NCBI GenBank assembly: GCA_030696455.1
Contig: JAUYSH010000042.1
Location: forward strand, 1-64,000
Origin: Elusimicrobiota bacterium
GTDB lineage: Bacteria > Elusimicrobiota > Elusimicrobia > UBA1565 > UBA9628
Length of the DNA: 64,000 nucleotides
Direction of reading: 5' to 3'
Each line of letters begins with the position of its first letter. Positions within the stretch are counted from its first letter, which is position 1. Shown here piece by piece: positions 35,801 through 37,468 of the stretch. A model generated the notes under the pieces. That model did no database searches and had not been told where the DNA came from. It worked only from the letters and a program-made list of their open reading frames with translations. The position numbers and the translations under genes are program-made.

Positions 35801-37468
35801 TCCGTCAATTGCAACAACGGCAAGGACCCGGTCAACCCGCGCAACAACATCTGTTACGACGGCGCCGCCAACCCGAGGCCCGACCAGACGAAGTGGATGT
35901 GCCAGAACGGCCTGCCGTGGCCGTTGAACTGCGCCGGCTCCCCGCCGCTCATCGACGTCAACGGCGACGGCTCTCCCGACAACTTCAAGGTCGGCGAGAG
36001 CACCCGCCCGACCTCGATTTCGCTCCTCGGCGACGGCAACCCGACGACCGACCTGACCGGCACCGGCATACTCGACGTGGACATCAACAAGGACGGCATC
36101 GTCGACCTCGTGCTTTTCGCGCCGGGCTCGAACAAGCCGCAGTTCCGCATCGGCCTCGACATCGCCGACCAGGGGAACCTCGCCAAGACCGCGCCCGACC
36201 CCGGCCAAGGCCTGGCTCCCTCGGCCTGGGCCCGCAGCGCCGGCTCGCTCTCCTTCAACCTGCCCATCACGGGAACCTCCGGCTACTACCAGGTCGCCGC
36301 CGGCGCCTATTACGACGACCCCATCGGCATCACGCACAAATGGTCCTCGGTCACGGCCGTCGATGTCGCCCGCCTCTCGGCCGCCGCGTTCGGCGTCCTG
36401 GCGGGCAGCGCGCCGATCACCGGCGCCACGCTCACGAACCTGGTGCTCGAGATCCCCAATGTCACGCGCCTGACCCAGGTTCTGACGCAGGAGACGACGT
36501 TCTTCACCGTCGTGAGCAACACCGGCCTGCTGGGCAAGACCGACGGCTCGGGCCTGGTCTACATCGGCTCGGAGATCATGCGCGTCAAGCGCGGCCCGAC
36601 GGCCAACACCTTCGAGGTCATCTTCCAGGACGGCGACCCCGCCCCGTTCAACGGCCGCGGCCTGCGCGGCTCGGCGCCGATCATCCACACCAGCGGCGAG
36701 CTCGTCTCCGACGCCGGCGCCATCCTCTTCGCGCAGTTCGTCTCGGCTACGGGCGCCACCTCGCCGCCTCAGCCCATGTGGGTGTACCGCGTGGACCCTT
36801 CGGCTCCGACCACCCCCGGCGCGGCGATCCCGCTCGAGCAAGGCAAGCCGACCTACGCGGTCAAGTGGGCCGCGTCGCAGCAGTTCGTCTCCGGCGTGTC
36901 CGCCTACGAGGTGCAGGAGCGCGGCGGCGACCCGAAGAACCTGTCTGAAACGGTGATCTGGCGCACGATCAACGTCATCCCGTCGCGGCTGACCACCTAC
37001 AACGTGGGCGACCCGAGCTTCGCGGGCGAGGGCGCGCGCAAGCCGGGACATTTCTTCAGCTACCGGGTCCGCGCGATCAGCGGCGCCGGCGTGGCCTCGA
37101 GCTGGTCGCCGCTGGCCGCGAGCGCGGGCACCGGCATCACCTCCGAGATCATCACCGGCGTCAGCAACTTCCCCAACCCCTTCGACTCGCGCAAGGGCGG
37201 AGACCTCGGCCTGACGAAGATCACCTACATCCTCAACAGCGACTCCGACGTGACGATCACGATCTACGACGCTTTGGGCTACCTGGTCAAGACCATCTCC
37301 TGCCCGCCCGGCTCCGAGGGCGGCAAGCTCGGCCAGAACTTCGTCCCGTGGAACGGCCGCAACGACGCCGGCGTCAACGTCTCCAAGGGCGGCTACACGG
37401 CCCGCATCAAGGTCAAGGCGTCCGGCGGCTCGGCCACGGTCATCCGCAAGATCGGCGTGATCCACTGA
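74..37468 (+). CDS. Giant secreted/surface multi-domain repeat protein (12,464 aa): Ig-like arrays, Ca-binding-type repeats, C-terminal FlgD-Ig-like domain
   Basis: Single uninterrupted ORF; N-terminal signal peptide MRLNRRAAKAAGLLSALLAFVPAAYA|ETEG; long array of ISGTAxD...YWNGxxW...YxxxxRAxDxAGN...FxxDxxxP units; C-terminus NFPNPFDS...ITYILNSDSDVTITIYDALGYLVKTI...WNGRNDAGVNVSKGGYTARIKV typical of FlgD_ig domains. Confidence 0.93.
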   Translation: MRLNRRAAKAAGLLSALLAFVPAAYAETEGMLGYGRVVPAPTVRTFSGGNWGNEATGLADSADPGVIQWLRTAAAPSWSARAGYKATVSIDHLGNLTMQIYDGANWIDMQRVILSQTGLAQWQWADVTWVGDKALVTFSRNVTTANQQLGFYTWDAGWSGQGLTGYTATQVARSVRLASSPVYVSSKAVVSVQNAAGGVASRGWHGTDWMATSFVNATVESIGNYRGFDVAFTSDIARVVTGSADALDHDAWNMTTGAWSSPAATPDFDPGNNSTWYWVRLAADPHSDSNGRMILLTWNEDNDIAVGVWDNGWKATGASGDVSFNDTQIETNAQNPLNQLGDVAWQTDSGGTRKAVLAWARASEQRPVYRTYTPGTGWSNAAFAPTVSSNIRAVRVFCDIDTNELFLFTVNNAGQLNAVQGVGDGTDLNGGTNELISGYMTRPILPTTTSDPRQAFDATDGPMVSYGKASDFPYIRNFNGTTFAGETSAPNLGGTPRHIVIQSNPTRNEKVLGAIGNDGFIRFIVYNGVSGTWGNQSVWPLPAGLAIGNDTDTNNQDRYRGFDIAFERSSGDAIVVFFAGSEKPYYDRWNGTSWQGASEITGWVTDATPRYPFWIKLAANPNPSSEEIIAVAAHAPNPTFTAPGADDVKLRAMVWNGSTWGSAREHEAGLETIATQAFDVVYESTYPFRGMVGWANRADETLRYNLWISTAIAGAHWYYATFNASGDLQGGGNSNTNIWVRLSAEPISNRIAVAVLSDGLDDLSMATLDLPDTFGNLATVDANNIPTQVNVYFRPFDMAWEQAGGGGLVFAYADNNALLRYRRFTASLAGELSAESVGTGFVARGVQMEADPYSNNIRTIVTASDYSLQLQNWSGAAWSVLFSPTPKIMLGEEGASPPTFAPFYFTHSRDFTRPVSVVQNPVNNAHYVTGQPASISGTANDDLVGDGKNVSGLVRVNVIIRDMSLPNEYYQVGAGWVTTVTPIRNLATGLNNWSIGGLGAIWTNGRTYRIQSEAVDREGNTQAVLSQVDFVFDTSRPTGVIVHPRTQAGFEGYYRGFQLATVSGTAGDTPPGLVSSLVFNLRRELPTGVFNWWNRETETWQGSEIYYSTVACGINCWNSGTGVWKSTMPAAAWTDGATYYLGLNVQDRAGNWHLTATTNTFVVDETTPTVTVGLPGVEEGVYRGFSQITGLSADDFQLRMSSVSIRDLGTGNCWGGAAFNQGCPFWINSATTHAWSYPFASGVFNNARIEISARAQDAAGNLTATPTTRIFRVDSTTPTTTVAVPVSNSTRTTLTLITGLATDNSNGFLEGVKLRIFRPKDGLYWTGAGWGGQTEINANDTRDGNSSFADPTETFSQAWSLPFNDVNWGANKEGTATPYTPDEISGSSFTIIVTARDRARDANNALQPHEFDWTTVSQHRFWWDVVKPTTTVDFPGHLGTLGQGATTFHGGKYDAHSGVNRVEYQLQRQSDGLFWLGGTNWGSMPANWPDAQLWASSWTFTSPAFAPSDSGISYVMYTRACDNGGVLADTDCASPTKLANVQTDWTVGVDSVTFAVDAVNPLSGVTVPNQNQINRLPTISGTATDFSAIALTEVAIASSAGGSCAGGSPDGTCRWWSHANSNWVSFATFTNTTVQGSPWSYTVPGAIGFVDGRDYQIIPRARDLVANQAEGTPRTFTWDVTAPLGNLTVPSSGTAVTALNAISGTASDVAPGLPNQAEIYIRRVGTPLYWDPNGVAGAAGQFNPSGAVIWFLLADSPSDGLWTYNSSPVPWTNGLYYEMSTRIRDFATNETGQPSPGTPGAGALPTPVFFDLDRPTATIDNIVNASFVSAVAAASGKASDIGTGLNGGRVSNVYLHVYRQGLNQTWNWNTTTWVAGDQQSAIADPSSQPNFWKSVPYTPDPVDPSSGTWSEPLAFLAGQSGETFRVVARARDWANSMQVTPSTVTFTLDEYQASPERPSATVAAPVDGLHTRPIFAFASGSSLDNTGGQIAAVRVSLRRFNGPVNYWTGLAWSAVEPVPWPNAAAADGNFNSDSEGWQFAMPPLAEWTDNVAYDVRAQAVDAAGNFSVIQWSTKNFVYDTFKPTATITLPINAGYISQTGFVSGGAVDTGAGVVDFVQVRVRRASDGRYLDLSVGPNGDWVVGGPEIWNNATIGGAGPWTFSLSSAAWETGINYEAQARGIDRATNMQVTYSSVTFSADFQVPSSVVQVPIHATTPDNITDITGTAVDAGPSGVGNVFVAYWRASPANWWNRTTMAFDLPDAAVPPDAPGLASNYWVKASTNNTPTVAWVVTGASTPSFVGGVTYHVLSAVSDRATNLEGRPSAAALGTNRISFTAAFPASQIVKPDATDPHFRATLATLSGTINTVATGAEVRIRDITNNLYWNGGGWAAPIVFIPATVGGLDWSYTIPAVNFTSLNRYSVESRATGVPVEAPPKGPREFYIDDGVPTAGVSMPDVLYKVSLPALSGTAADDADALAGAQKTVYFRLRRTELALPQYWNPTVSTYTSSALDCLSGVDATCLVPNVGALPPNTFAVTHASFTDSTAYEANRAYVVSLIVKDRAGNGTTVNKNFTWDVGAPVSGMTLPNHSNPIRSMGSPQITGTATDNFLVHATSVAVRSLRNGLCYNPGTLFFTETCPYWLATSSNPAADWTFSDANLNSALGAFSTYYTILSRAADVAGNEQSGFTANVSSRTFLFDIVPPVSAITYPAHLAAYRGSQVSGVFNPFAGNASDPGAPWNAGLRRVEIRLSYVAAPDTWYWQSTQFSSGTGVSNGGWFATTDNLWSSIGAITWRAADTSYRLESRAEDATFLKDGTAVGNIGTPATVGGDIVDFIVDDTIPTVLLQQPSGANVGALTMISGTALGDGAGLSEVALRIQRTNGGPLEDWTGSSWTALNTHYSTATLGGVFGNQTWTYDDVVGAFVSGEQYRLFLRVTDRAGNVRAAPGGGDLTFVYDSVAPNLAINFPYSPPTVPPYSNRAESSRQVILASGTVSDPGAVVSGVTQVWVALSSGSAEDVWWNDTTRLFDTSQPTVFWAAQVYVGGSDWTYQPAEFATTAFQDGVIYRLHVRARDAAGNWTNNVTNPVLSAAAQSQSLRYDLSRPTSTVSVPVNGTKINSLPAFSGAMTETGAGGSGVLRSYLAVRHDDGGSAANGWWNWGTGAFDGAISDPPPAPPGPAWTQVSSTPVQNLGTLSWSTATPAGMLESSATYRAVVVALDQATNIQQNPAAAGAGAAFRYDTQAPTATLTNPPYAAFVNAAGLGLIAGTATDETRGASGLQTIQILLKLQNAEAYWNGGTTGVFASDYDNTGSKFGQWRTVPTGFNWSLAFPPMAPAESRALRLWVRATDQAGNQSATPSNGQLDANLNADGTPARSFIYDNTPPTTLVTAPAPFVNFAPATITGTAEDAFPAFNPSGVIDVRLRMARSTGEYWDLFGSTWTASNAFSNTSLTGLNPWTFSAFNGAFSDGYRYDVNSRGEDAAGNLETGFGTYSFIVDRSTPLSSIEWPHASAFVSSAAVVIRGMADDFYCTQQPALCNASRNSQSGLTATGVTVAVAEVVVSTNWWDGANFASAVPVWLPASFAGASSGTWTFPLPAGKLTSTKVYRAVVRAQDRAGNLDIVTSTNSFIYDAAAPVSLATSPVLFNGSISGIYGTASDASPGALSVVRLTIRKTAPLNEYWNGVAWQGAPVELSSGVVGAFIAGTTYGWYYDTSATNFTNASTYTVTARAVDQAGNVEPAHGSHDIEFYLEAPTPTVVLTQPTAPDLKHYGPNSAGGVTTLIGTGQNLRLTNGVRVALQRLSEPTSYWYDPTASWTNDPSTYTAINVIAGTPQTWSLGLNAPYVVDNASYSLTVTPVNAAGLLGTAVSRTFVFDKTAPVSAFTNPAVVACAGADACLSALPAIAGTSADTTNTNPPSVQFTGVKLRLKNSVTGDYWNGTAFAPGLSEMSIEAPNFSGAGPYAWSTTTLAGAGLLDGEDYTLFAYAADRAGNAQSVEAQMAQFTFVYDTSPPVGILSQPSSGQVYLNLATISGTSVDPGGANPNNKFSGVQRVELQIRNPQSDICWNHGASAFDLSCAAPASFFTATGINPWTYSNANLTTALVTGGHYTITARAVDFAGNVQSVYTVPVSSRTLQVDKVAPATAFTKPLSGVSYRPSQLNGGSALTGNASDAEAMLYPPPLNDAIQSVDTVIWYLEGGTSYYYTGVVDLFPSGNGTKFSSNTIESAQWKPVTTGTATWSSLFTDADWISDKPYRAKSRARDRARDAGGAIVGNLGTTFVQNVSLVDFKVDATPPVSTVHTPAGTGFLHDLETIAGTSNSDLSLANTYYLRVWYVVGTSSIYWNGNAWNTGLPDVPTQLPVEVAGSTGVVAWTFPGSMPGYTFPTITQPDNTAYGIAIHARDNAGNLEVPTTAQFILDQVGPNVIISTPMQTSQNYGSARPLVTLRGTSSDSPAGVLRVDLEIKQVSDTPNLFWDGFVWTAVSSVVPAISTNPWTYAAPAWIDNKQYQIRAKAVDMAANDSGFGLAVPFKYDVNKPSTTILVPNQPFYPLSWAGTPLSGTALDWVHYPSTQAKSGLTRVEIQIHDNVANLYWQGNGWNPAPAFRAVSTTTLDPSSWTYPPSNPPGDTLPGWNDNNDYTIDLRATDRTGNIENLVSYTFTFDSFAPTTTITAPLDDNYATAFALSSGTYSSVPAGIAQVLVAVRNPLGSFWDGTNFVSFNPATCWLPAQIHPSSWSFTNAALAANINTTQSVPITYEFFVRGVDGAGNDNRGSGQPTAGTGTRLRVDYFAPTSGFTHPLDNAALTGGVAPLTGTAGDQALAATKGIGLFEVRLKAVRIDSVNARRYWDGVSWNAADQGFNLPTTLGGAPQSVQTFASQGAAIGDNNFEDSYRYQVTARAEDLLGFQDPVYSTTTFIVDRATPTASLLRPMHGNFISTATLSLSSGTFSEPVGPGGITSGLAEVRLQIEDISDQATVPHAIPGGNQRFWNGTAWQAAPISTTAVVYSSSWTLFNFPTGADIVRGDPSPNGRQYAIRAIASDLAGNAGSFPNYFVARATISFDGTPPVSGVTTPPDGLDTTNLGTITGTAFDPLVNASSSDVRAVYVSIQNDPGNLGDPNNSAYWNALSNTWVLGTPVWNPTVYNAGSGVWQFVSGTIDSNLFVGSYYVIHSSAVDNAGNTTPLPLAGQPAYSKVRFQPPPAATAITGPTSLQYYNQLPGAAGTANGVTTSIEIKLRRFDTDQCWGGGATGFGWVNCLPADGTNTRVVYPAAGNWTYPPGGENMPDWSLVNNTTFSLQSVGINYAAVRESPPQITQFFIDRSSPVSSVSFPANGAFLASTPTLSGATLDPFGINGAGVKTVKITLQRLDNNFYWNQLVSTWTAAVAQSTAAHQAGPNTWSFSSIVSTLTWQNGLSYTLAVFSEDKSLGSANGNTEVPAAPITFNFDATLPTVAIQAPAAAPLRQGQVTLATISGTAAATAPNTIRKVQVRVQQQAGSIYANPGVPPLSFSQLNGDLAWFDATNTVDWTNWHTSTGFLYTNGSTYTIVARAENQSGTYTVPYASTTIVYDTLAPLSGVSVPANLAIVPSLPAITGTAADLPVGNPGVVSVMRARLKRLSDNTYWDGFSTWNAAIQTLGPGQGVSVYPSTWAFSAINIPTAGDLTSSVSYYLTVSGIDDAAGGGNIEIWDSPRGSTFTFDNTPPLASIVSPINDSFRNAVPSFSGISTDDVLVSTVQLSLQNASIVAPNCYNPAVNAFNAACPAWFGAQGTNANWTFAFPVQPWLQANQYVLRSSATDVATNIQTALSSAAFTYDRNASTAGVTVPSAGALGPFLGDITGTGLDAPAGISSLRLAISSGAGLGNWYNGSVFTGGAPTFFATSAYVVGAPDTWAWAYPVLTDGQLYTLRARTVDFASNQRDQDFNFRFDSSSPTASVADPVQGAFKTASFTISGGSSDFDPDGAGPLGGTVISTVAVSIERLGTGLCYTLGVGFNAPCPNFIPAEGAPGAWTFTALPNPYLTSESYTVVARALDAAGNTQDVFTPATSSNTFTYDTTVPVVSIITPIPGRVKAVAGGLVGTGTAAAGVPTGLALVDLRVRREGVNVFADPNSGLNFSQADGDLAWFNAATVSVPPWTNWTVSSAVPFTGLDGSTFSFIARSLNKAGVYSTTYATSTFVYDSRPPETGVTVPANGAFINTLASLTGTAVDFPLINPGITASVGVRFKRLSDGNFWTGFGTWSGTLATMGAAQGVQVFPSSWVVSPANLPTPADLTSGVSYYVTTSGLDDATPGGNPELYDSPRGSTFTFDNTVPVTGIVSPVDGSFRNTVAAVNGSGFDAVSISTVQLSLENTSIAAPNCYNAALNVFNAACPAWFAAQGSTIAWSYAFPVQPWTQAQSYVLRSSATDVAANAQLTLSSAAFTYDRNAATAAVTVPGLGALGPFMGNIAGTGLDAPAGVSSLRLAVSSGAGLGNWYDGAVFTGVSPVFFTTSAYVYGAPDTWSWSYPTLTDGQLYTMRVRTLDRAGNQRDQDASFRFDSSSPTAVVTNPVQNAFKTGNFAIAGNSSDPDPDGAGPRAGTLVSTVAVSIERLGSGMCYTFGVGFNAPCPNYIPAFGAPGAWTFTPAPNPYITGETYIVSVRAGDNAGNTQDVFTPATSSNTFIYNTAVPTVGIAYPAQPRHRDLLTLSGTANDAIPTSLAKVQVRVRRLSAPARYADPLDFGTPHAFSVLVANADSAWFDAATVSNPPWTNWTLSSGVPFVSSEQYSIEARALNQAGTYSTIYASHTLIFDTNPPLTTVLLPVHLSTVSALPLLTGASADQPAGNGGLVSDIRLRLVRLDLNQFWTGSGWSGSVSQLTKDEGVEIHVSSWTLSTNLPAIGQLTNGVSYYLTTSGLDDAAPPTGNAEAFNDPVRASTFTVDLVGPVAGFTAPSNLSVISTLAKIRGTAADALAGVSTAGQIEIAIAEDGPNNGCWNGTIAGGTFTLAGCPIYYPITGGDRGGEFSQVSTFWEVNAPPPTTQFGYKVWVRARDNATPSGNVTAPATISSITFVYNTSLPAAAILVPPSLPAPGGNLAAAFTVSGTASDTFGITGTSVAYQEADTNMYWDGVSTFSSVTPVWTNAPFAGITPSFTFSTPAPVPAASTGRNYNLYVKAINSAGLEQAASANTVKWDTTKPAASVNLPLNNAYGRTLPSVTGVASDPGAAASGVGGTQIQIKRVLASDCWGGGAWGVNCTTASSWLTPIAGTPWTKNTQLPPANNLPGGLEDGKEYEISARAFDLAGNTQTATTANTFRFDVSSPSVAAVLPAHGSRYASLTMISGTAADQLPGEFNVTFPRVRVHDIPLNQYWVAGTGWVTSAFPGFPDLWNTAIDSTSVAGTFTWHYDAAAGAPALSANWPDRDNGLRVEVRALDAAGNYTIASSTFSFDATRPGSYVLYPPMDGVTYSTMAVIGGTSTDNTSPITDVGIKMWYVTGPTTYYWSPATPHWNPIDSGFWSIGGSAGPAATINPWAYNSTQNPDFANPGTLNYAWKEGTHDGGNGKLFHIITRGVDGAGNAQTVFSTRTFRFDNVPPFSQPVAPIHNAAYRTLTTLSGSSTDDVGSVVSLSVSIYDEEAARYFDGTGFGSIPEVWLPVLPANLHQTSWTFTNGSLAYLTEHHYVIKSSATDNVGNVQSAIGSARFLFETDPPNSTVVNPSNLTTYDDTKILIGGSTDPNFLGGITGKGSGVVPTLGWHQGAIDIAVFRDTAPLVAGGPVPYGGWDSTGYFWNGSTWVASSGGPLFVPATFVDAFGNWQYDKLTCPRPSPTDPCWVRGDPYVAWTRATDNAGNQQVVIQDGPRFFISGVAQSFEIVTSSNPSTVGNDITVTVTARDGPGGTGGVASSYSGTVRFLMVDGAGGPESSDDDLVSDSLHGLPKDFPFTTGTLGENGVKAFTIRIRKAGSRLLRVQQVDNAALFGILNLTAHRKTGTQVQLIADCDPLGQQPGPGVVTPGSQGRTGTPRTRTAGQTVAYCARVTDEFYNVDTDSTTTVYVTDSDVNNESVSPDQYLVIPGGSVGFNRVFVTADVVGQVVQSTGSGVFPNASNPATSVVVIGQPADRLVALLPNETRVQGKFSVPPFGKTLGATDEVQAGSTISLRVFAVDPFYNDDASVAFPVTARLWSDSFTGSFTQSLQGGATTFVFTPVVAGTQSFAAQSASLPAATSNYYTPTPARVWWAPPVKFQMLVAGQTAGPGKPPYDANPTTGGRAVAAPALLTAGVTTAITINLVDPYFNVVKATTPFMPLVASVTKPLAQLDFQNDPNIQLRGLSPSPFQRTLVAGTTSFSFIPVTRNAAMQLRVTDTNLTGTFYSTDTVSNAAVQANTPLSLLVQMPGETYAEGTVAGKTGVPSTLTAGDSYGVTVRAVDLYNNLANDGRSVRLTTNDPYAVVPAPQSLALGQTPFAGFLPSAATGNLVVTGVDNDVEVPALTGQSVSGITVVPGAPDRMIVVLNGETLVPGKTVAPFGVSGIPMQSTAGVFFGANVYATDARYNVVNTVAKPAIVMTSNDPFVPALGSVAMAAGAASVPSILLRTAGNRTLTAADGGGGGPALSNGVSNTLGVLPNSPTRLRTMTPVETRVPGSTANGRTGAAYTAQAGFVFNATVDITDAFWNLTPGVTQQIRLVADDPFAVIVPTTQVVTTSATYSVTLKRAGTTILRSELVDGLSYPSLTADDSTPITVMPGTPSRLLTIMPGETFSQGSPTGKGGTPIAQSAGTGFSVQVGVVDNFFNLVPGRAADALLTLPTDPYAPSVSTAAVNTAAGFTPPMAVSLRRAATGHYLVASDFGASGLSSDPQSSTFTVLPAAPMGLQLLLAGQIPVPGSGDYPNGGVTGVISTPTAGVPLLGTVNLVDRYMNVSPAGARPLVYLNTNDAYDIDPATAALIGGSLPVGPILVTKSSAAVVRVSPQDSAPDQVCTANAPTNICLASAPAAVSVPFRVFASTAIGLQVVLPGETQKPGKCDYLPSVVCRLLDPAEGAPGKDGTPTPYVVTSPAMNADVWLVDQFYNPVSDLAVGPNQDTNPPAVMPTVRLRFPYDTAAGVPPSAALILGNRQFNFTPLTAATAYTVVAGTTSASASTWANASSAEFPVYPGASHHMHWAGLPATITAGTAFSGTLSVHDQFHNTLSTGPNAYNKNVTFIAETFGGNQDPAFIPSSNVTFSSSTDQGVRALTSFAQLKKAGVRTLRAQETGNAAVNSEVAGFTTPTTITVTPAAPDSMKAGPADDTSVSAGSLVPNSPGNKAITGQLTDAFDNPITAGASVYIEIVGVFGSTGSLALDYGAGQINVGVSTIVLSDALGRVGVNPQIFYYVSSTAGDHARIWVGTTTAQPGLAPFIAAKKNVTGALVTVGGLPSQLVFVSSPTAATVGVNDVAGAGGRYVIQRLDDFNNVTRQGDTPVILDLPAGDKAIHTARGYALGLFGAAGDYGFRDDSNTNFITGFTIFDGFSGAETPFRFHSRMSSYSGASPAANTAEAARPGRWTVQVFLPGPSLALTSQLRMDPDSVRTVGFANPLRTEVAGKVVDFASTFAKFTPQLQDIFSNPVVATQTYVVTLATVTRAASRHNDYVAFSRSSDSVSGSRVSAPFFMASTQTVDIPIGQYQATFYYLDTNATTNYSLVGGTKPVIQLSATGLFSSQQGVFILPDSIDRVAISKGAGQTLLAGTTSLPFFMETRDFYGNPSPVRPGSDFGLGYVQLGLASNSSGQVAFSTGGAPGGFVDSTAVVYLPVNQSATSFYLIDTLLTVGGGSHTLSAAGLTYPTWEVGYATYGVNPGPPAQIGWATPPRRLIAGTTLQYELGVPTNTVVAAQLLDQYGNVTSTSSTFIIRYNTILTQDLYAGIDPTAVIVATAPSGFWTPLFGNQIDVIIPGGAGLTQAPFYLWGRLSGGATVQAQAQFGGSPVFPQITQVHQITPGRATYLTVNHPYTASNPLKVGVPGTLSIKARDLFGNVASGDPLNGNVYAGAVNFGSSGSTTTVTLLDLTNSATYHNFTAGEAGVFNNLLLQDNLIETLKVSATDYQNPSVFGFTNDISRSGLPVNPALRSDPDVVLAGILVTPTDFAPESVPPTNLPPPSKQAFGITRPSLSQGDGNVPTSPDPIPMLRMDMRVFPAGQPLIAELQSLRVQSRSEGNFDNTKVTEVGLWLDDPTAQNGRFDPVTDMFVASAAYNGAGAWFFGSGLFAQTPLNTLPPPVLGNMTINSAQSKFLFVTVRISSYGYANGELPADFGLEIPNPNDITLAPGNQVGVAANNFPVKTSTTSVVREPAQINVLTSTAEDYDINAWWQPPFLSLSSYSYVNQGTLNVGVMQLKMWTDGFTGALSKITVNHSGSGLDTAISKVKLYLDTQSDQVTTPGDGIFNFSIDRFVAETTFPVGETRLAAINIPNPTGVNGTIDVTTRTYYLVFDYDPSAEPGQTHGLSLSAANVVPLAGNGVVKTFSPIASTQVVIQATPDQVVLTDWNRQGSSATVPTDAIPSKVTQNDKNQPVAKITLRVNSGAAEWSGLKLDRWVPSMMLTGVGGLPGAPNSLLALNNKASDVTNVKVWVDKDGDGLLSVSSDSQVSPLNAVVHNFPTAPLAIPLYATGTLTNATIPVLGIATMFPSDNPFPNDQLSRLVLNDEQTDESLKEVVYCYGLDQANNQFTNCDRAREGTAARDYAAGVLLSGPARVPINSLIGGGGQTIDTSKKDYFVTFDISPLATVSPQANVGIAIPTTGYFKITSPKTMSTLNVGLQPPGRTISFVANLSEYPDLVRVSAIDSVDSALGPFLQQKSTVAVAVINSIQTDVADASWRWILVYATGTATLGGSIAGDVDETQLWYDTNNDGIFNATNDLLVGTGTFGNYQGLPLVSQINLYPARKIVTPGLAPQAQRYFIAYRMSATAQPVDPFTFQPRTLGVDLRPTSLPSLSPVTDNPFLNSLALPNVYDPSSPMPFGGKVRPIIAAPQVMSVKATPYFSTSSGTFPAPTLETVIGVNPAGTVEPVWLVSSTQGLPSPAAGATAYMLIDGEIVGYRGFSPGSSGIIDVIRGYLNTTPAAHSTGTYLAPQISQGQTNLAALRLDLWSSQFQVQLSEIRFNRSLPLGLNGDDPDLSSVKIYKTNDGVFHRDAASGLNVSDVLLGSSYFGGTTSGQAHIAINDPQIGSPGYTLITATPTVLYVAMDVSVAARFSHPSLNPPNEVTGVRVADPSRFTLTPANAGHATVFVGTTPVASPTFVVAPTVNTVNVEFDQVSGNTAFQNARNVAMLRLRMRTDRNTAIVTRVQVDRTGAAGALDSDVNVIKLWKDADGNGNFTIADSTAGPLGDYPHLVSFGNETFSSATVTLALKKPIMVSTTAADYFLTYDISQFAAEGNKLGAAILSPTYFTVQVPNAVSFSTPTFSSNPLLTVAKTVSQVTLGTSDIAAGIGGVTQAQSNVGMLRLNLVTDIALAPWRSLRVERGGGSQDTNKPLGRNTNVKFIRIFKDINQNDLLDGSDINISEVNTTLVTALSSSVVTVPFDLVVASTKGFPVDNSGAPVGGKIFVNNAELMTFSGPGCQTAFTPGVDNITGKPCLSISSRGDLLGTAASPALNHSVGVSVRKVDAFNQGNDSDVQALITLNADQFVGPTAQAFFVAYDIGDAAVQNDLINLTIRDTSWIGMPRGDAVQPLLLTGVTRINPLGTGSTSYPYVGSNVAINPITLTVSGVSLAPAGAGQGDANVPVLQIDMKTSSDFVSIAQLRLRQTGTILTSLVALTGDGDASFVKIWLDNGDRVFTSNLDTLLGAVAVSTSGPFSNGVALVSLVQGAIPYVRVTTGTATFFVSADIGFTDRAGGTTLTHTLGFTLAGFSDIIAPDGAPIVAAADPIKQPPLASKTLLIAPLTVPGVSVSSMTPPIIVTRAVTGVPGEAVGYPAYALVDSVNCNNGKDPVNPRNNICYDGAANPRPDQTKWMCQNGLPWPLNCAGSPPLIDVNGDGSPDNFKVGESTRPTSISLLGDGNPTTDLTGTGILDVDINKDGIVDLVLFAPGSNKPQFRIGLDIADQGNLAKTAPDPGQGLAPSAWARSAGSLSFNLPITGTSGYYQVAAGAYYDDPIGITHKWSSVTAVDVARLSAAAFGVLAGSAPITGATLTNLVLEIPNVTRLTQVLTQETTFFTVVSNTGLLGKTDGSGLVYIGSEIMRVKRGPTANTFEVIFQDGDPAPFNGRGLRGSAPIIHTSGELVSDAGAILFAQFVSATGATSPPQPMWVYRVDPSAPTTPGAAIPLEQGKPTYAVKWAASQQFVSGVSAYEVQERGGDPKNLSETVIWRTINVIPSRLTTYNVGDPSFAGEGARKPGHFFSYRVRAISGAGVASSWSPLAASAGTGITSEIITGVSNFPNPFDSRKGGDLGLTKITYILNSDSDVTITIYDALGYLVKTISCPPGSEGGKLGQNFVPWNGRNDAGVNVSKGGYTARIKVKASGGSATVIRKIGVIH
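2804..23570 (+). repeat. Protein-level tandem array of about 54 Ig-like units (mean about 128 aa) in the giant CDS
   Basis: Hand count of the linker DxxxPxxxxxxP followed by SGTAxD, YWNGxxW and RAxDxAGN; the count could be off by one or two. Confidence 0.85.
16403..20800 (+). repeat. Higher-order tandem repeat: five-Ig-unit block, two full copies plus a partial third
   Basis: Equivalent unit starts at 16403 (LPTVAIQAP), 18221 (VPVVSIITP) and 20045 (VPTVGIAYP), spaced 1818 and 1824 nt; same unit order within each copy, e.g. APNCYNPAVNAFNAACPAWF vs APNCYNAALNVFNAACPAWF and GALGPFLGDITGTGLDAPAGISSLRLAISSGAGLGNWYNG vs GALGPFMGNIAGTGLDAPAGVSSLRLAVSSGAGLGNWYDG. Confidence 0.9.
23571..30290 (+). 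repeat. Second Ig-like repeat region in the giant CDS (PGETxxPGxxxGxxG...TAGxxFxxxVxxVDxxxN units)
   Basis: Repeated LLPNETRVQGK, QMPGETYAEGT, VLNGETLVPGK, MTPVETRVPGS, IMPGETFSQGS, VLPGETQKPGK, each followed by a TAG...VDxxxN segment. Confidence 0.7.
30290..35710 (+). repeat. Ca-binding/dockerin-like loop repeats in the giant CDS
   Basis: Recurrent VKLWxDxDGNGxFxxxD: VGLWLDDPTAQNGRFDPVTD, VKVWVDKDGDGLLSVSSD, TQLWYDTNNDGIFNATND, IKLWKDADGNGNFTIAD, IRIFKDINQNDLLDGSD, VKIWLDNGDRVFTSNLD. Confidence 0.65.
36780..37468 (+). other. C-terminal fibronectin-III-like domain followed by FlgD-Ig-like/CTD-type domain
   Basis: VSAYEVQERGG...HFFSYRVRAISGAGVASSWS (FN3-like), then ITGVSNFPNPFDS...TITIYDALGYLVKTI...WNGRNDAGVNVSKGGYTARI. 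Confidence 0.7.
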
